A stretch of 64,000 nucleotides of DNA from Prostheceraeus crozeri. Taxonomy: Eukaryota > Platyhelminthes > Polycladida > Euryleptidae. The number at the start of each line of letters is the position of its first letter. Within the stretch, counting starts at the first letter, position 1. Positions 1 through 10,036 of the stretch are shown here, one piece after another. Position numbers and translations under genes: made by a program. The notes under the pieces were generated by a model. That model had not been told where the DNA came from. It did no database searches and was given only the letters and a program-made list of their open reading frames with translations. The DNA lies in NCBI GenBank assembly GCA_907163375.1, contig CAJQUW010003176.1, positions 186,001-250,000 on the forward strand, given 5' to 3'.

Positions 1-393
1 CGACTGTGAAATACAGCAAAGTTTTGACAATATGTTCTCCTCGAGACTTTACACGAAGGAGATAAACAGTGGCTGCATTTTCCCTTGGAATGCGGGAGGA
101 CCTATTTCTCAAAAAGGTGGAATTTGGATCAGGGAACTAATTCGAGCAGAGAGACGGTCCACAACCGAAGCAAACCGTCATTATTCCATCGATTTGATTT
201 TTAACAAATTCGTGAGAAATGGATATCCATTGCCATTTATCAAAAAGACATACAGAAAGCTAAGATCTAGAGACAAGCCTAAATCGAAGAAGGATAAAGA
301 AAAGAAAATCCACAAGAAAATCCCCTTCATTGATGAAGTCTTGAAACGGAAGATATCCAGCTTGATGAAAAGAACAGGTGTACATGACCTGAT
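1..393 (+). mobile_element. Penelope-like element, RT C-terminal/linker part (left of Polinton insertion)
   Basis: An open frame from the window edge encodes the thumb and linker typical of Penelope-like reverse transcriptases, with words such as FNKFVRNGYPLPFI and IPFIDEVLKRKISSLMKRTG. In the PLE family this stretch lies between the RT core and the C-terminal GIY-YIG endonuclease. The RT core would lie left of the window. The GIY-YIG part of the same element resumes at 18045, directly after the Polinton, and CCTGAT is present on both sides. The PLE was therefore the target of the Polinton. Assignment to PLE is by motif recognition; the clade is not resolved. Confidence 0.8.
388..393. repeat. 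Polinton target-site duplication, left (CCTGAT)
   Basis: The six bases CCTGAT lie immediately outside the left TIR and match 18045-18050 exactly. Six-base duplications are characteristic of Polinton integrase. Confidence 0.92.
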
Positions 394-925
394 AGTAATG
401 GGCAAAAGACCGTTCCAGGACACCATAAAATTCAAAAAAATAGTATCTTTAAAAACGACTAAATTTATCAATTTATGTCATTATTTCAGGTTTTTAAGAC
501 CTAAATTCATGAATTTAGACCGTTCCAGGACACCATAAAATTCAAAAAAATAGTATCTTTAAAAACGACATAAATTCATGAATTTAGACCCTTTTTCAGG
601 TTTTTAAGACCTAAATTCATGAATTTAGTCGGTTTTAAAGATGCCGATTTTTCAAAAAATGGTACTTTTTAAATGGTCTAAATTCATGAATTTTGGTCAT
701 TTTTCAGGTTATGAAGAAAAAAACCGTTTTTAAAAATACCCAATTTTCAAATTTTTCAAAATCTCAAATTTGAGAATTACAATTTTCTCGCTTAAATCAT
801 GACCGTTCCAGGACAACGAAAATCATAAAAGTTAAGAAACTCAAATTTGTGATTATGACATTTCACCCTTAAAATCATGTCCGTTCCAGGACACCGAAAA
901 TCAGAAAAGTTGAGAATTTCAAATT
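394..925 (+). repeat. Polinton left terminal inverted repeat
   Basis: This 532-bp arm matches the reverse complement of 17514-18044 with only about ten differences seen by eye. It is built from sub-repeats: GACCGTTCCAGGACACC occurs several times, and the palindrome AAATTCATGAATTT recurs about every 50-100 bp. Such ends carry the protein-primed replication origin in this family; the role of the internal palindromes is inference. Confidence 0.92.
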
Positions 926-990
926 CATGAATTTTATCCATCTTTCAGGTTTTTAAAATATATCATGTGACTAAAAATATTTCTTTAAAA

Positions 991-1701
991 ATGGAAGAAA
1001 CAAAAGTGGAAGAAACCGCAAGAATATATCCTTCGTTAACATATGAACGTAGTTCTACTTTAATGGACATTGAAAAAATGAATAAAGAAAAACACAAAGA
1101 TAGAGTACGTTATATGAAAGATAAGGAATCTCAATTATTATTAAGATTAGAGCATTATAAAAAATTAAGAAAGAGATGGACTAAAGTTAAGAATGTAACA
1201 CAAGGAATTAGCATATTCTTAACAATAAGTTTAGGTGCTTTAACAATTGTTATATCTTCAGGTGTTTTAGTAATTCCAGTAGTTGCTACAGCTTTAACAG
1301 GTACGGGTGTTTTTGCAACTTCACTTGTTACAATGTTAGATAAATCTTTAATAACTAAGAAACGAAAATCATTAAAAACTAAGCATTTACATATTAAAGA
1401 AGTCTATGATAAACTACATTACTACTTTCAAAGAGTATGTGATGATAATGTTATTACGTTAGATGAGATTGAAAAATTTGATCAAATAGCTAATGAAGTA
1501 AATCAAATATCATTTCAATTACAGTCAGAAAAGTTGATGATAAGAATAAACAGGATGGCAAAATTTCTAGTGATGGTAAAACTTTTACTGATGGTAAAAT
1601 TTCTAATGAAGAAAATGATAAAATTTTTTTAGAAGAGCTAAAAACTTTAAGCGAAAATTTAAGCAAAACTTTATTAAACAAAACTTTATTAAACAAAACT
1701 T
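991..1701 (+). pseudogene. Polinton membrane protein with coiled coils (broken)
   Basis: The likely start is the ATG at 991, in the AAAAATG context shared by most genes of this element. The protein begins with a charged helical region (DIEKMNKEKHKDRVRYMKDK), followed by a pair of hydrophobic segments with a Gly/Thr-rich turn (GISIFLTISLGALTIVIS and VLVIPVVATALTGTG), then Lys-rich helices. This suggests a membrane hairpin protein. The C-terminal part is repetitive (DGK and LLNKT units) and the frame is not whole. I do not recognise a named family. It is the first gene after the left TIR and points the same way as the three genes that follow. Confidence 0.6.
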
Positions 1702-1824
1702 AAAACGACAAACCTTTAAACGAAAAGATGTCAGACAACAAAGCAATAAAAAAATAATTTGTTCAGTAAAATGTTTTTGTTGTATTCCAATGTTACCACA
1801 AAATTCGAATATTATATTTTAAAA

Positions 1825-2646
1825 ATGGATAAAATTAGAGCTGATAATCAAAAAAGAATTAAACAATTAGAAGAGTTAATAAAACAAAGAAATATTATGA
1901 AAGAAAATCATCTTCAACATAGAATGATAAAAGCTGGTATTCAATCTGATATGTTTGAAAAAATGCAGCAAACCGAGCAAGTAAAGACTGATTTTGAAAA
2001 AACTATGAAACCATTTAAAACTCTTGAAAAAGAACTTACAAATAATGATAAACAAATTGATATAACAGATCCAGAGCACAAAACTATATTAGATGACTAT
2101 GGATTACTAGAATCAAACATTAAAAAGAAATTACCAAAATCTATGCAATTTGAACATTCTATTTCATTTATAGATGGAAAAACAATACCTAGATTTTATC
2201 TCGAACAAAAAGAAATATTTCCACAACCTTTTCGAGGTTTAATGTTTTCACCAGATAAATCTCCTTTTAATTTAGATAGAAATTTTGTTGTTCTTTTAAG
2301 AGGAGCAGATTTAATTAATTATGCTGTAGAAGATCTCATAAAATATAAAGCTATGTTAGATAGAGTTGGTGCAGTAAAATCTCTTAGACGTTATAAACAA
2401 TTAGAAAATTTATTATCAACGGGAGTTAAAGTAGGAAAAGGTTTATCTGAAAAACACAAAACTGAAACAACTGTATTCTTACCAGATGAACCACAAGAAT
2501 TACTAAATAGATTAAATATTTTAATATCGGCAATAAAAGAAGGACATAATTCTAGTTTCAATGAAATTCATGCTATATTGAAAAGACTGCTGGAAAAGAA
2601 GATTCTAAATGAAGAGGATTATAAAAGTATAACCGAACATCTCTGA
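1825..2646 (+). CDS. Polinton coiled-coil protein, unknown function
   Basis: The start is chosen at the ATG at 1825 (TTTTAAAAATGGAT context); the frame is open a little further upstream. The first 90 residues are a charged coiled coil (KRIKQLEELIKQRNIMKEN). A mixed globular part follows, with KLPKSMQFEHSISFIDGKT, then FRGLMFSPDKSPFNLDRNF. The end is helical (ILKRLLEKKILNEEDYKSI). I do not recognise the family. It sits directly before the minor capsid gene, so a virion or assembly role is possible. The stop codon lies inside the first of the element's double hairpins (2637-2666). Confidence 0.7.
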   Translation: MDKIRADNQKRIKQLEELIKQRNIMKENHLQHRMIKAGIQSDMFEKMQQTEQVKTDFEKTMKPFKTLEKELTNNDKQIDITDPEHKTILDDYGLLESNIKKKLPKSMQFEHSISFIDGKTIPRFYLEQKEIFPQPFRGLMFSPDKSPFNLDRNFVVLLRGADLINYAVEDLIKYKAMLDRVGAVKSLRRYKQLENLLSTGVKVGKGLSEKHKTETTVFLPDEPQELLNRLNILISAIKEGHNSSFNEIHAILKRLLEKKILNEEDYKSITEHL

Positions 2647-2666
2647 TGTCTTTAAGGGCTTCGCCC
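2637..2666. repeat. Double micro-hairpin 1 (end of the 1825-2646 gene)
   Basis: Hairpin ACATC-TCT-GATGT is followed by GGGC-TTC-GCCC, separated by a few A/T bases. It is GC-rich against AT-rich surroundings. The same pair, in the other orientation, occurs at 5628-5658, 7116-7146 and 8688-8718. Here it overlaps the TGA stop of the upstream gene. Confidence 0.8.
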
Positions 2667-2734
2667 GTAGCTGAAATATGTTGTTGTTTTTAATTTTTTT
2701 ATAAAAAATGTTAATTTAAAATTTTAACTAAAAA

Positions 2735-3523
2735 ATGTGTTCAGCAGATTTAGACAAAATTAATAATCATTTAGAAAATCTAACAGAGATTTTGGGTTCA
2801 TCAAAATTTAGTACGACGTTAAAACTTATAACAACTACTTCATCACACACTTGTAATTTAGAACCCATTCTTCATTTAGAACAAAATAAAAATTATCAAA
2901 TTGCATTGACTAGTTTCTCCACATTTAACACTATTCAAAACGTTATCAAAGATGTGAATGATCAATTTAGATATTCTACTGATAAAGGCAAAACATGGAA
3001 AATACTAACTTTTCTTCCTGGTTCTTACGAAGTTGAATCAATATCAAATGAAATTAAGAGACATTTAGGTATACCATTTAAAGATAAGAAACAATTACAT
3101 TTTGCAGTTGAACCGGCAGTTAATAAATTTTCTCTTACTTTAGACGAAAGTCATCAAGTTGATTTTAATCATGATAGATCATTGTCAAAGCTATTAGGAT
3201 TTAATAAACAAACCTATAGTCAAGGTTATCATTTAGGTGAGAAGATTCCAAAAATAACTGAAATAAATTCAATTGTTGTACATTGTGACATTATTGAAGG
3301 AGGATATATAAATGGTAAATTGTCAAATTTAATATTCAGTTTTCCAGCTTTTACTGTACCCATTGGTTATAGATTAAATGTAATTCCACAAACATTAATA
3401 TATTTCCCCATTACAAGAAAAACTATTAACAACATTAACATGAGAATCACTGATGCTAAAGGACAAGAAATAAATTTTGGAGGTGAAGAGATTATGATAG
3501 ACCTTTTGGTTCGGGAGGTATAA
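2735..3523 (+). CDS. Polinton minor capsid (penton-type, single jelly roll)
   Basis: This 262-residue open frame starts at an ATG preceded by TAACTAAAAA. The C-terminal half has the recognisable Polinton penton pattern: IVVHCDIIEGGYINGKLSN, then FPAFTVPIGYRLNVIPQ, LIYFPITRKTINNINMRI and a final DAKGQEINFGGEEIMIDL strand. In this family the protein forms the pentameric vertices of the capsid. It is followed 118 bp downstream by the packaging ATPase in the same orientation, the usual neighbourhood. Its TAA stop falls in the loop of the first of three tandem hairpins (3510-3571). The frame looks open throughout. Confidence 0.8.
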   Translation: MCSADLDKINNHLENLTEILGSSKFSTTLKLITTTSSHTCNLEPILHLEQNKNYQIALTSFSTFNTIQNVIKDVNDQFRYSTDKGKTWKILTFLPGSYEVESISNEIKRHLGIPFKDKKQLHFAVEPAVNKFSLTLDESHQVDFNHDRSLSKLLGFNKQTYSQGYHLGEKIPKITEINSIVVHCDIIEGGYINGKLSNLIFSFPAFTVPIGYRLNVIPQTLIYFPITRKTINNINMRITDAKGQEINFGGEEIMIDLLVREV

Positions 3524-3571
3524 ACTCCCGTTCGAGAGGTATAAACTCCCGTTCGGGAGGTATAAACTCCC
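3510..3571. repeat. Three tandem 21-bp hairpin repeats
   Basis: There are three consecutive units of about 21 bp, each containing GGGAGGTATAAACTCCC or a near copy (one has GAGAG). Each can fold as GGGAG/CTCCC. The array straddles the stop codon of the minor capsid gene. It could act at the mRNA 3' end; this is inference. Confidence 0.85.
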
Positions 3572-3641
3572 ACGCGAAGCTAGAGAAGTTTAATTTTCTT
3601 CTTCTTCTTTTAAAATAAAAATAAAATTTTTTTATTAAAAA

Positions 3642-4409
3642 ATGAGTGAAGTACTACCATTAAATAAAAAGAAACTTAAATTTAATCATCATCCAAATTT
3701 ATCTAATAAAGTTTTGTCACTTATTTGCGGAAGATCAGGTTGTGGTAAAACGTATCTATTGTTTAAAATTTTAACGACTCCAAATTTTTTGGATTATAAC
3801 AATCTTATAATTTATACAACAACAGCAGAACAACCCGTCTATCAATTTTTAAAATATGAATTTGAAAATAATCTTAAAAAAACAGCAATTGCTTCATTAT
3901 TCAAAGAATATGAAAAATCTGAAGATGAAGAAGAAATAAGTTCGTGGTGTGAAGAAGCAGCAAAAAATAATCAGTTAGTAGAATCCAATAAAAATAAGCA
4001 TATAAAGATACAATTAATAGATGATAGTGGTAATATGCAAGATCCTAGTAAACTAGATAAAACAATCAAACATTGTGTAATTTTTGATGATTGTGTTAAT
4101 GACAGAAATCAGTCAGTTCAGAGAAATTATTTCACAAGAGATAGACATAATAACTGTAGTGTATTTTATTTAACACAAAGTATGTATTCATTAGACGGAA
4201 GTGTTATTAGAAAGAATGCAAACATATTTATACTATTTGAAATAAATGCAAGAAACTTAAGTGATTTGTTAAGAGATTTATGCGTAAGAAATAAAGATGA
4301 ATTTAAACAATCGTGTAACAATGCTTGGTCAAAAGATTATGGCTTCATTACAATTAATATTGATAAAAAAATTCATGATAGAGTTATAGAACATTTGTTT
4401 GCCGAGTGA
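3642..4409 (+). CDS. Polinton packaging ATPase (FtsK/HerA type)
   Basis: This 255-residue open frame starts at an ATG in TTTATTAAAAAATG. Walker A is GRSGCGKT at about residues 30-37 (LSLICGRSGCGKTYLLFKI). Walker B is CVIFDDC near residue 147, followed by the sensor-like strand CSVFYLTQSMY. Length and layout match the A32/FtsK-HerA genome-packaging ATPases of Polintons, adintoviruses and related viruses, which pump DNA into capsids. It lies just after the minor capsid gene and converges with PolB, their ends about 40 bp apart. Confidence 0.9.
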   Translation: MSEVLPLNKKKLKFNHHPNLSNKVLSLICGRSGCGKTYLLFKILTTPNFLDYNNLIIYTTTAEQPVYQFLKYEFENNLKKTAIASLFKEYEKSEDEEEISSWCEEAAKNNQLVESNKNKHIKIQLIDDSGNMQDPSKLDKTIKHCVIFDDCVNDRNQSVQRNYFTRDRHNNCSVFYLTQSMYSLDGSVIRKNANIFILFEINARNLSDLLRDLCVRNKDEFKQSCNNAWSKDYGFITINIDKKIHDRVIEHLFAE

Positions 4410-5627
4410 TAAAAATATACAAATATAGTGATATAATATTTTATTTTTTTATTTTATATATATATCAAATTTGTCTATCTTAGAAATTAGAAAATAAAAA
4501 GGTTCAGTAGTTATTCCATCAGGTAAAATTTTTCTTTTATCATCAAATGGATCTAATGCTAATTTATGTTCTTCTTTTAAATACATTTTATGTTTCTTTG
4601 AATTAAGTCTATAATTACATGCTGTTTTTATTTCATTATTAAATAATGCATTTTTATAATCTTGAAATGTTATTTGATTAGCCACTGATGCCTTTGAAAT
4701 TCCTTTTAATGTTTTATGTGTTTTAACATTATTAGTTGTATCATAACAGTAACATTTAGATTTTAAAAATATAGCTTCTGTTATGAAATCTTCATTTCCT
4801 TCTAATTCATCTTTTACTTTACATAAATCAGAAGGATGAAAGATATCATTTATTTTATTAATTTCTTCATCAAGTGTAGAATTATACGGTATTATTAATT
4901 CTAAGAAAACGGAATCCGTATCTGTAAAGTGTAGTTTATAGTTTTTGCCATAAGCAGATGCTAAATAATCATATATAAATCTATACATAAATAGTTTAGC
5001 TAATTCTAATATAGTGAAACCAATAAAATTAAACTTATCATGTTTTACGCTAATTCGACGTAAATGTACAGCACATAGTTCATCACTAAATCTAGTAGTT
5101 CTTTTATATGTAGGTTTCCTTGTTAAATTTTGAAACCTATCTTTATCATAAACTATTTCAATATTTTGTCTATTACGCACATTTTCTAAAGTCTTACCAT
5201 AAAATGCATTATTCATTAATTTGAAGAACACGTTTCCAAAATCATCTTTATTTCTTTTAGCTATTTTACGTTTTTCAATATTGAACTCTATATAATTTTT
5301 TAACCATTTAGATTTTTAATAAAATAGTTTTCGATGTATTTTGGTGAGAATCATTCCATGTTCTAAATACCAATCTAGCATTCTTCCTTCAACAACATAC
5401 TTTCCTTTATTACTTTGTGTTAACATAAGTTTTTTTGTTGGTCTGTATTTCTTAGGAATTTTAGATTTTTGATAATCTGAAAAATCTTCTATATTGGGAA
5501 TTTTGTTTTCGGGACAGAAAGGAAAATATTTTGTTTTATCTTTTATTTCTTCAGGGTATACTAAATCAACTTCATATATATAACCATGATTATAATTTCC
5601 ATCATATGTTTTTTGATAATCTAGAAC

Positions 5628-5658
5628 GGGCGAAGCCCTAGTAGACATCTCTGATGTC
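5628..5658. repeat. Double micro-hairpin 2 (inside PolB)
   Basis: GGGC-GAA-GCCC, then TAGTA, then GACATC-TCT-GATGTC. It lies in the PolB reading direction and encodes TSEMSTRASPV. Confidence 0.85.
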
Positions 5659-6734
5659 GTACGAATATTACACCATGACATTTCACCTGTTGGTAATTCT
5701 TGTATCATGCAAGAAGAATATAAGCTATTAAAATCATAATATAACAAATAGTTTTCTCTCATGATTTCATCAACTGCTGCTTGACTATCTTCATTTGATA
5801 TTAGTCCTTCTATATTTTGTTTAAACAATTTTATAAACTGATCACTTTCTTCTGGAGATAAAGGTTTCATTATTCCATAATCATCAGGATTTACTTTTTT
5901 ATTGTAACACTGTACATAACGATTACCTAAAGCTGATGAAACTCCACCTCTAATTCCAGATTCAAAAAATAATAATTTATCATATGTATTTTCTTTATAA
6001 TGTTTAAGTTTAACATTTGTATGTTTCAATCCTGCTAGCCATGTTAAACCTGGTGTAGAATAACAATAACATGGATCTATTCCGTAATATTCTATGCACA
6101 TGTCACGAAAGTTTTCAAAAAGATCAACCAATATTAATACATCTATCTGAAGATATTTCATTGTATAATCATACATTGTTTTACAATTTAACTCTCTCCA
6201 ATTCTTTTCAGCTTCTGCATAGTCTTCTTCAGATAATTGTGATTGTTTTAATGTTGATTTAAATTTATTTATTGGAGGAAGTTGTTTTTCTTCCATAATT
6301 TTATTCACAGAATTAAAATCTCCAGTTAAACCAGTCTTCGACTGTGAACCACAGGTTAAATATTCATACGGAAATATTCCTTTCAAAGGTTTTAAATTAT
6401 ATTTATTTAATATTTTACATTGTTCAGATTTCAAAGTTTTTCCCATAACATCTAATGAATAAGGAGTAAAAAATCTAAATGCATCTAAAATTCTAATACA
6501 ACCTAATTGCATTGAAAAATATTCTTCTTCTGTTTTACATAGTACATTTATTTGTTGTTGTTGCAATTTTTCAGATGAAAATAAATCTTTCATTATTAAA
6601 TGGAAATCATATTTAGAACCATTATAGAAATATAGAGGAACAAAGTTATATTTAAATTTATTAGCATTAAGATTACAAGAATTATGTGCTGCACCTCTAT
6701 ATAATCCATTTAGATGATCATGATCTTTTACTTT

Positions 6735-6749
6735 GACGGCAGAGCCGTC
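6735..6749. repeat. Micro-hairpin 3 (inside PolB)
   Basis: GACGGC-AGA-GCCGTC, a perfect 6-bp stem with a 3-nt loop. It lies within the HNH-like module of PolB and encodes DGSAV. Confidence 0.8.
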
Positions 6750-7115
6750 GCTTTGCTTGTCAAGATATCTACCTTTGCCATTTTTATAATTTTTTGTAAA
6801 TTCTTTTCCACAGTAATAACAAATTGTTTCATTAACAAAATTAATTTTTTCTTCATCCGTTAATGGAAGCATTGGTATATTTGTTTCAAGCAATTGTGAA
6901 AAACGACATTGTAATTCTTCTACTTTCTTTGTAAACATTTCTGAACTATCTTCACCATAGTATTGATAATATTCTGATTTAAATAATTCAGGATAATTTG
7001 AGTGAATGTACATTCCCCAACATAATGGTTTTTGTTCAAATAAATATTTTTCTTTACTTTGTTCAGATGTACTTTTTTCATAATTATCATTTTCAGAATT
7101 ATCATTTTCAGAATC

Positions 7116-7146
7116 GGGCGAAGTCCTGGAAGACATCTCCGATGTC
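7116..7146. repeat. Double micro-hairpin 4 (inside PolB, before Exo I in plus coordinates)
   Basis: GGGC-GAA-GTCC, then TGGAA, then GACATC-TCC-GATGTC. It encodes HGTSEMSSRTSP shortly after the Exo I motif. Confidence 0.85.
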
Positions 7147-8687
7147 CCGTGCTTTTGTGTCATATTACTATTATATGCTTCAAAATCACAATAAATAGTA
7201 AAGGGTACTTTATTTTTCAAATAATGTCTATTATATTCTAAATAATCATCTTTTGGAAAAGTATTTTCAACTGCTTCATTTTGTTGACAATTCTACAAAT
7301 GTCTATTCATTTCTTCTTTAGTTCTAAAGCTCGTCATACATTGGAGACAGGGAAAATTAGTATTATCTGAAGTTTTTGTAAATATAGAAACATCTTTACG
7401 CAATATAAAATGACCCTGATAATATAATATATTCGCTTGTGCTGGTTGTTTTGTTTGTTCTAGTTTTTCAAATTTATCTTGATATATTTCATGTGTAAAG
7501 TCGATATATCTTTGTAAATCTTTTTCAGACTGTTGATAATTTTGATTTAATATTTGTAGCTGATAAATATATTCTTTATCATATTGTTCTTTATATTGTT
7601 GTTGTCATTTTTTTTGGCATTCATTTATTTTTTGATTGGTTTCATTTTCTTCATTATTTAATTCTTTATTGTCTTTATTGTCTTTATTTAATTCTTGAAT
7701 CGTTTCTATCTTATTTTGATATTGATGGCCATATTCTTGTACTAATATTTTTGTTTGTTGTTGATAATCTGTTTTACATTTTTGTAAAATTTCATTTAAA
7801 TTTTGTAATTTTTGTTGATATTCTAAAGATAAAGATGAATAATTGTAATCATAATCATAATTATAATTACGTCCTTTATAATTATTATGATTAATCATTA
7901 TTGTTGATAATGTTTTATAGTTTCATATTTTTCAGTACATATTATATTTCCTTGGTAAAAAAATATTATGATGCATGTAATTTCCTCTATCATTATATAC
8001 TATTTCTGATTGACATAAATTTTTATTATTCAAATAAAATTTTTTTGAATCTGAGTAAAGTGGAGTAATTTTATCAATAGAAACATAATTCACATTTAAT
8101 TCAAAAACATTTACTTCTATTAAATTTTTATTCTTTTTATGAAACTTTATTAACCTATTATGATCATATGGAAATTCATCTAAACCATCCGAAAGATCAA
8201 ATTCCTTTATGTATTCTTCTTTATTATAATGACTTAGTCTTTCTTTGTGAAATTCTGCAGGATGTAAATGTGCTATAATACTCCACAGAAAACAATAATC
8301 ATCTTCATTTTTTATGTTGATTATTTGTGGTGAACTGAAAGGTAAAGGAACATAACTACCACCAGTATTATTTTTATATTTATCAATTACTATTTTCTTA
8401 GATAGTATTTTAACAAATCTCCAACCAGATTCACGTAACTGGGCTTCAATTATACAATTTTCTAATTTAAGTATCATTTGTTCAAATATGGGTTGTATAT
8501 CATTTACATTATGAATTTCTTGTGAATTTGTAAAATGTCCTTGTATTATTTCTTCAGGAATTCCGTCAGGTCCATTTTTTGTATAAAGTACTTCTACATT
8601 CATATAACATTTGAAAGATTTCTTAAATATTTTGAAAAAGTTTGTTAATACATTATAAAAAGTTTCATCGGTTTCATTATGTTCAAC

Positions 8688-8718
8688 GGGCGAAGCCCTG
8701 GAAGACATCTCCGATGTC
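8688..8718. repeat. Double micro-hairpin 5 (PolB N-terminal region)
   Basis: GGGC-GAA-GCCC, then TGGAA, then GACATC-TCC-GATGTC. It encodes HGTSEMSSRASPV and is nearly identical to the unit at 7116 although about 1.6 kb away in another protein segment. Confidence 0.85.
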
Positions 8719-8828
8719 CCGTGTACCGATTCATTAAACAAATATTTTATATCTGTTACCGCTTCATAGGTTCGTTCAGCTTCATCAAATTCATCAGTAT
8801 CGCTAGATAAATATCTTTCATCTGGTAC

Positions 8829-8853
8829 GGGCCAAGCCCTAGAACCTTCGGTT
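8829..8853. repeat. Double micro-hairpin 6 (PolB N-terminal region)
   Basis: GGGCCAAGCCC followed by AACC-TTC-GGTT. The first half is related to the GGGC-GAA-GCCC module and the second is a different hairpin. The same pair recurs at 9882-9906. Confidence 0.8.
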
Positions 8854-9257
8854 TGTATGGACTCATCTTCACTATTAAAATTTTTTTATATTCCGAATGT
8901 GAATAATCATCAAATATTTTTTTAACTTTTATATCAGTAGGTAATGTTTCTAGATAGTTTATATAATTATTTAATTTTAATATATTTCCTTCATCAACTC
9001 GTTCTACATTTTGTAAATGGAATTTACTATTTAAATGAGATTGATAACTTCTTTTTGTTTGCAACTTTTTTTTACATAAGTTACAATAAAACTTGGTATT
9101 TTCCATTTTTTTTATTTTTTAAAGAAAAAATTGTGTTTCAATTTTAGATATAAACATTCTAATATCAAGGTCTTGAGAGTTATTTTATATTATTATATAT
9201 TTAAGTTATTTTATTTTCTTTATCATATAATGTTTTATAATATTAAGTTTTATCGTA

Positions 9258-9962
9258 TTAAGTTTCATCATATAACGTTTTATCAAAAGATAATTTAAAT
9301 TTATTTTCACTAACTATTGATTCTTCATCATCATCATCGATTGATTCTTCATCATCATCATAAATTGATTCTTCAACATCATAAGTTACACTTTTTGGTA
9401 TAGGATGCCATTCCCTGATAGGAATATCTAATTCCAAATCATATTTATTATTTGATAATAATATAATAGAGAAAAATATTGGTCTTTGATCTCTTTTGGA
9501 AAATTTAATAACACCACCATAATCTGAATCACTTTTAGTTTTTATTAAAGATGATGAAATTTTAAATTGATTAGATGTAAATCCTAATTTAAATTTTGTA
9601 GACCCGACACATAGTTGTCTAACAGTATCTTCAACTATACCATCATTATTATTTTCAATTGTAAGAAAATGAAATTTAGATAAATTTTGATTATATGTAG
9701 TATTAATATCATGTACATCAGTATGAGATATAAATTTTTCTTCACTTAAATTTTTATAATTACTAATATTTTTATAATCTTTTTTACCATTTACACCATT
9801 TTCAGATGTTTCAGAATCATCATTTATATTATCATCATCTATATTATTATCATCATTATTATTATAAGATTCTTTAAGATCGGGCAAAGCCCTAGAACCT
9901 TCGGTTAGTTTATTATGATTATGATTATGGACATTGTTAATAGTATAAGGTGTTGTCCACAT
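9258..9962 (-). CDS. Polinton acidic protein, unknown
   Basis: The first ATG in frame is at 9962; the frame is open upstream to about 10010 but without an ATG. The first third is Asn/Asp-rich and low complexity (YNNNDDNNIDDDNINDD). The middle is globular (FHFLTIENN, VRQLCVGSTKFKLGFTSNQF, FFSIILLSNNKYDLELDIP). The tail has acidic repeats (YDDDEESIDDDDEES). I do not recognise the family. It lies between PolB and a second unknown minus-strand gene, probably as an early or replication-side gene by position. The hairpin pair at 9882-9906 lies in its N-terminal part and encodes the EGSRALPDL segment. Confidence 0.6.
   Translation of the reverse strand: MWTTPYTINNVHNHNHNKLTEGSRALPDLKESYNNNDDNNIDDDNINDDSETSENGVNGKKDYKNISNYKNLSEEKFISHTDVHDINTTYNQNLSKFHFLTIENNNDGIVEDTVRQLCVGSTKFKLGFTSNQFKISSSLIKTKSDSDYGGVIKFSKRDQRPIFFSIILLSNNKYDLELDIPIREWHPIPKSVTYDVEESIYDDDEESIDDDDEESIVSENKFKLSFDKTLYDET
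9882..9906. repeat. Double micro-hairpin 7 (inside the 9258-9962 gene)
   Basis: GGGC-AAA-GCCC, then TAG, then AACC-TTC-GGTT. It is the same composite as 8829-8853, about 1 kb away in a different gene, and lies in frame. Confidence 0.8.
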
Positions 9963-10036
9963 ATAAATTTTTTTTTGTTGAGCTAAGCCATTTATATAAG
10001 ATTTTAACAAATTAATATTTAAATTTGAATATAATC

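Larger units (their letters stand above)
4449..9106 (-). pseudogene. Polinton protein-primed DNA polymerase B (broken)
   Basis: The minus-strand region holds all landmarks of Polinton PolB. From the N side: a C2H2 finger (FYCNLCKKKLQTKRSYQSHL, about 9100-9030); the N-terminal domain with DDYCFLWSIIAHLHP (about 8310-8265); a Gln/Asn-rich coiled segment (7605-7898); a second finger; Exo I (YCDFEAYN); an HNH-like Cys/His module (CYYCGKEF ... VKDHDHLNGLYRGAAHNSCN); Exo II (NGSKYDFH); Exo III (YLQIDVLILVD); motif A (DFNSLYSS); motif B (NNAFYGKT); motif C (DTDS). The enzyme replicates the linear element by protein priming. The gene is broken, about four or five breaks. Double hairpins occur within it at 5628, 7116 and 8688, and single ones at 6735 and 8829. 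Confidence 0.9.
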
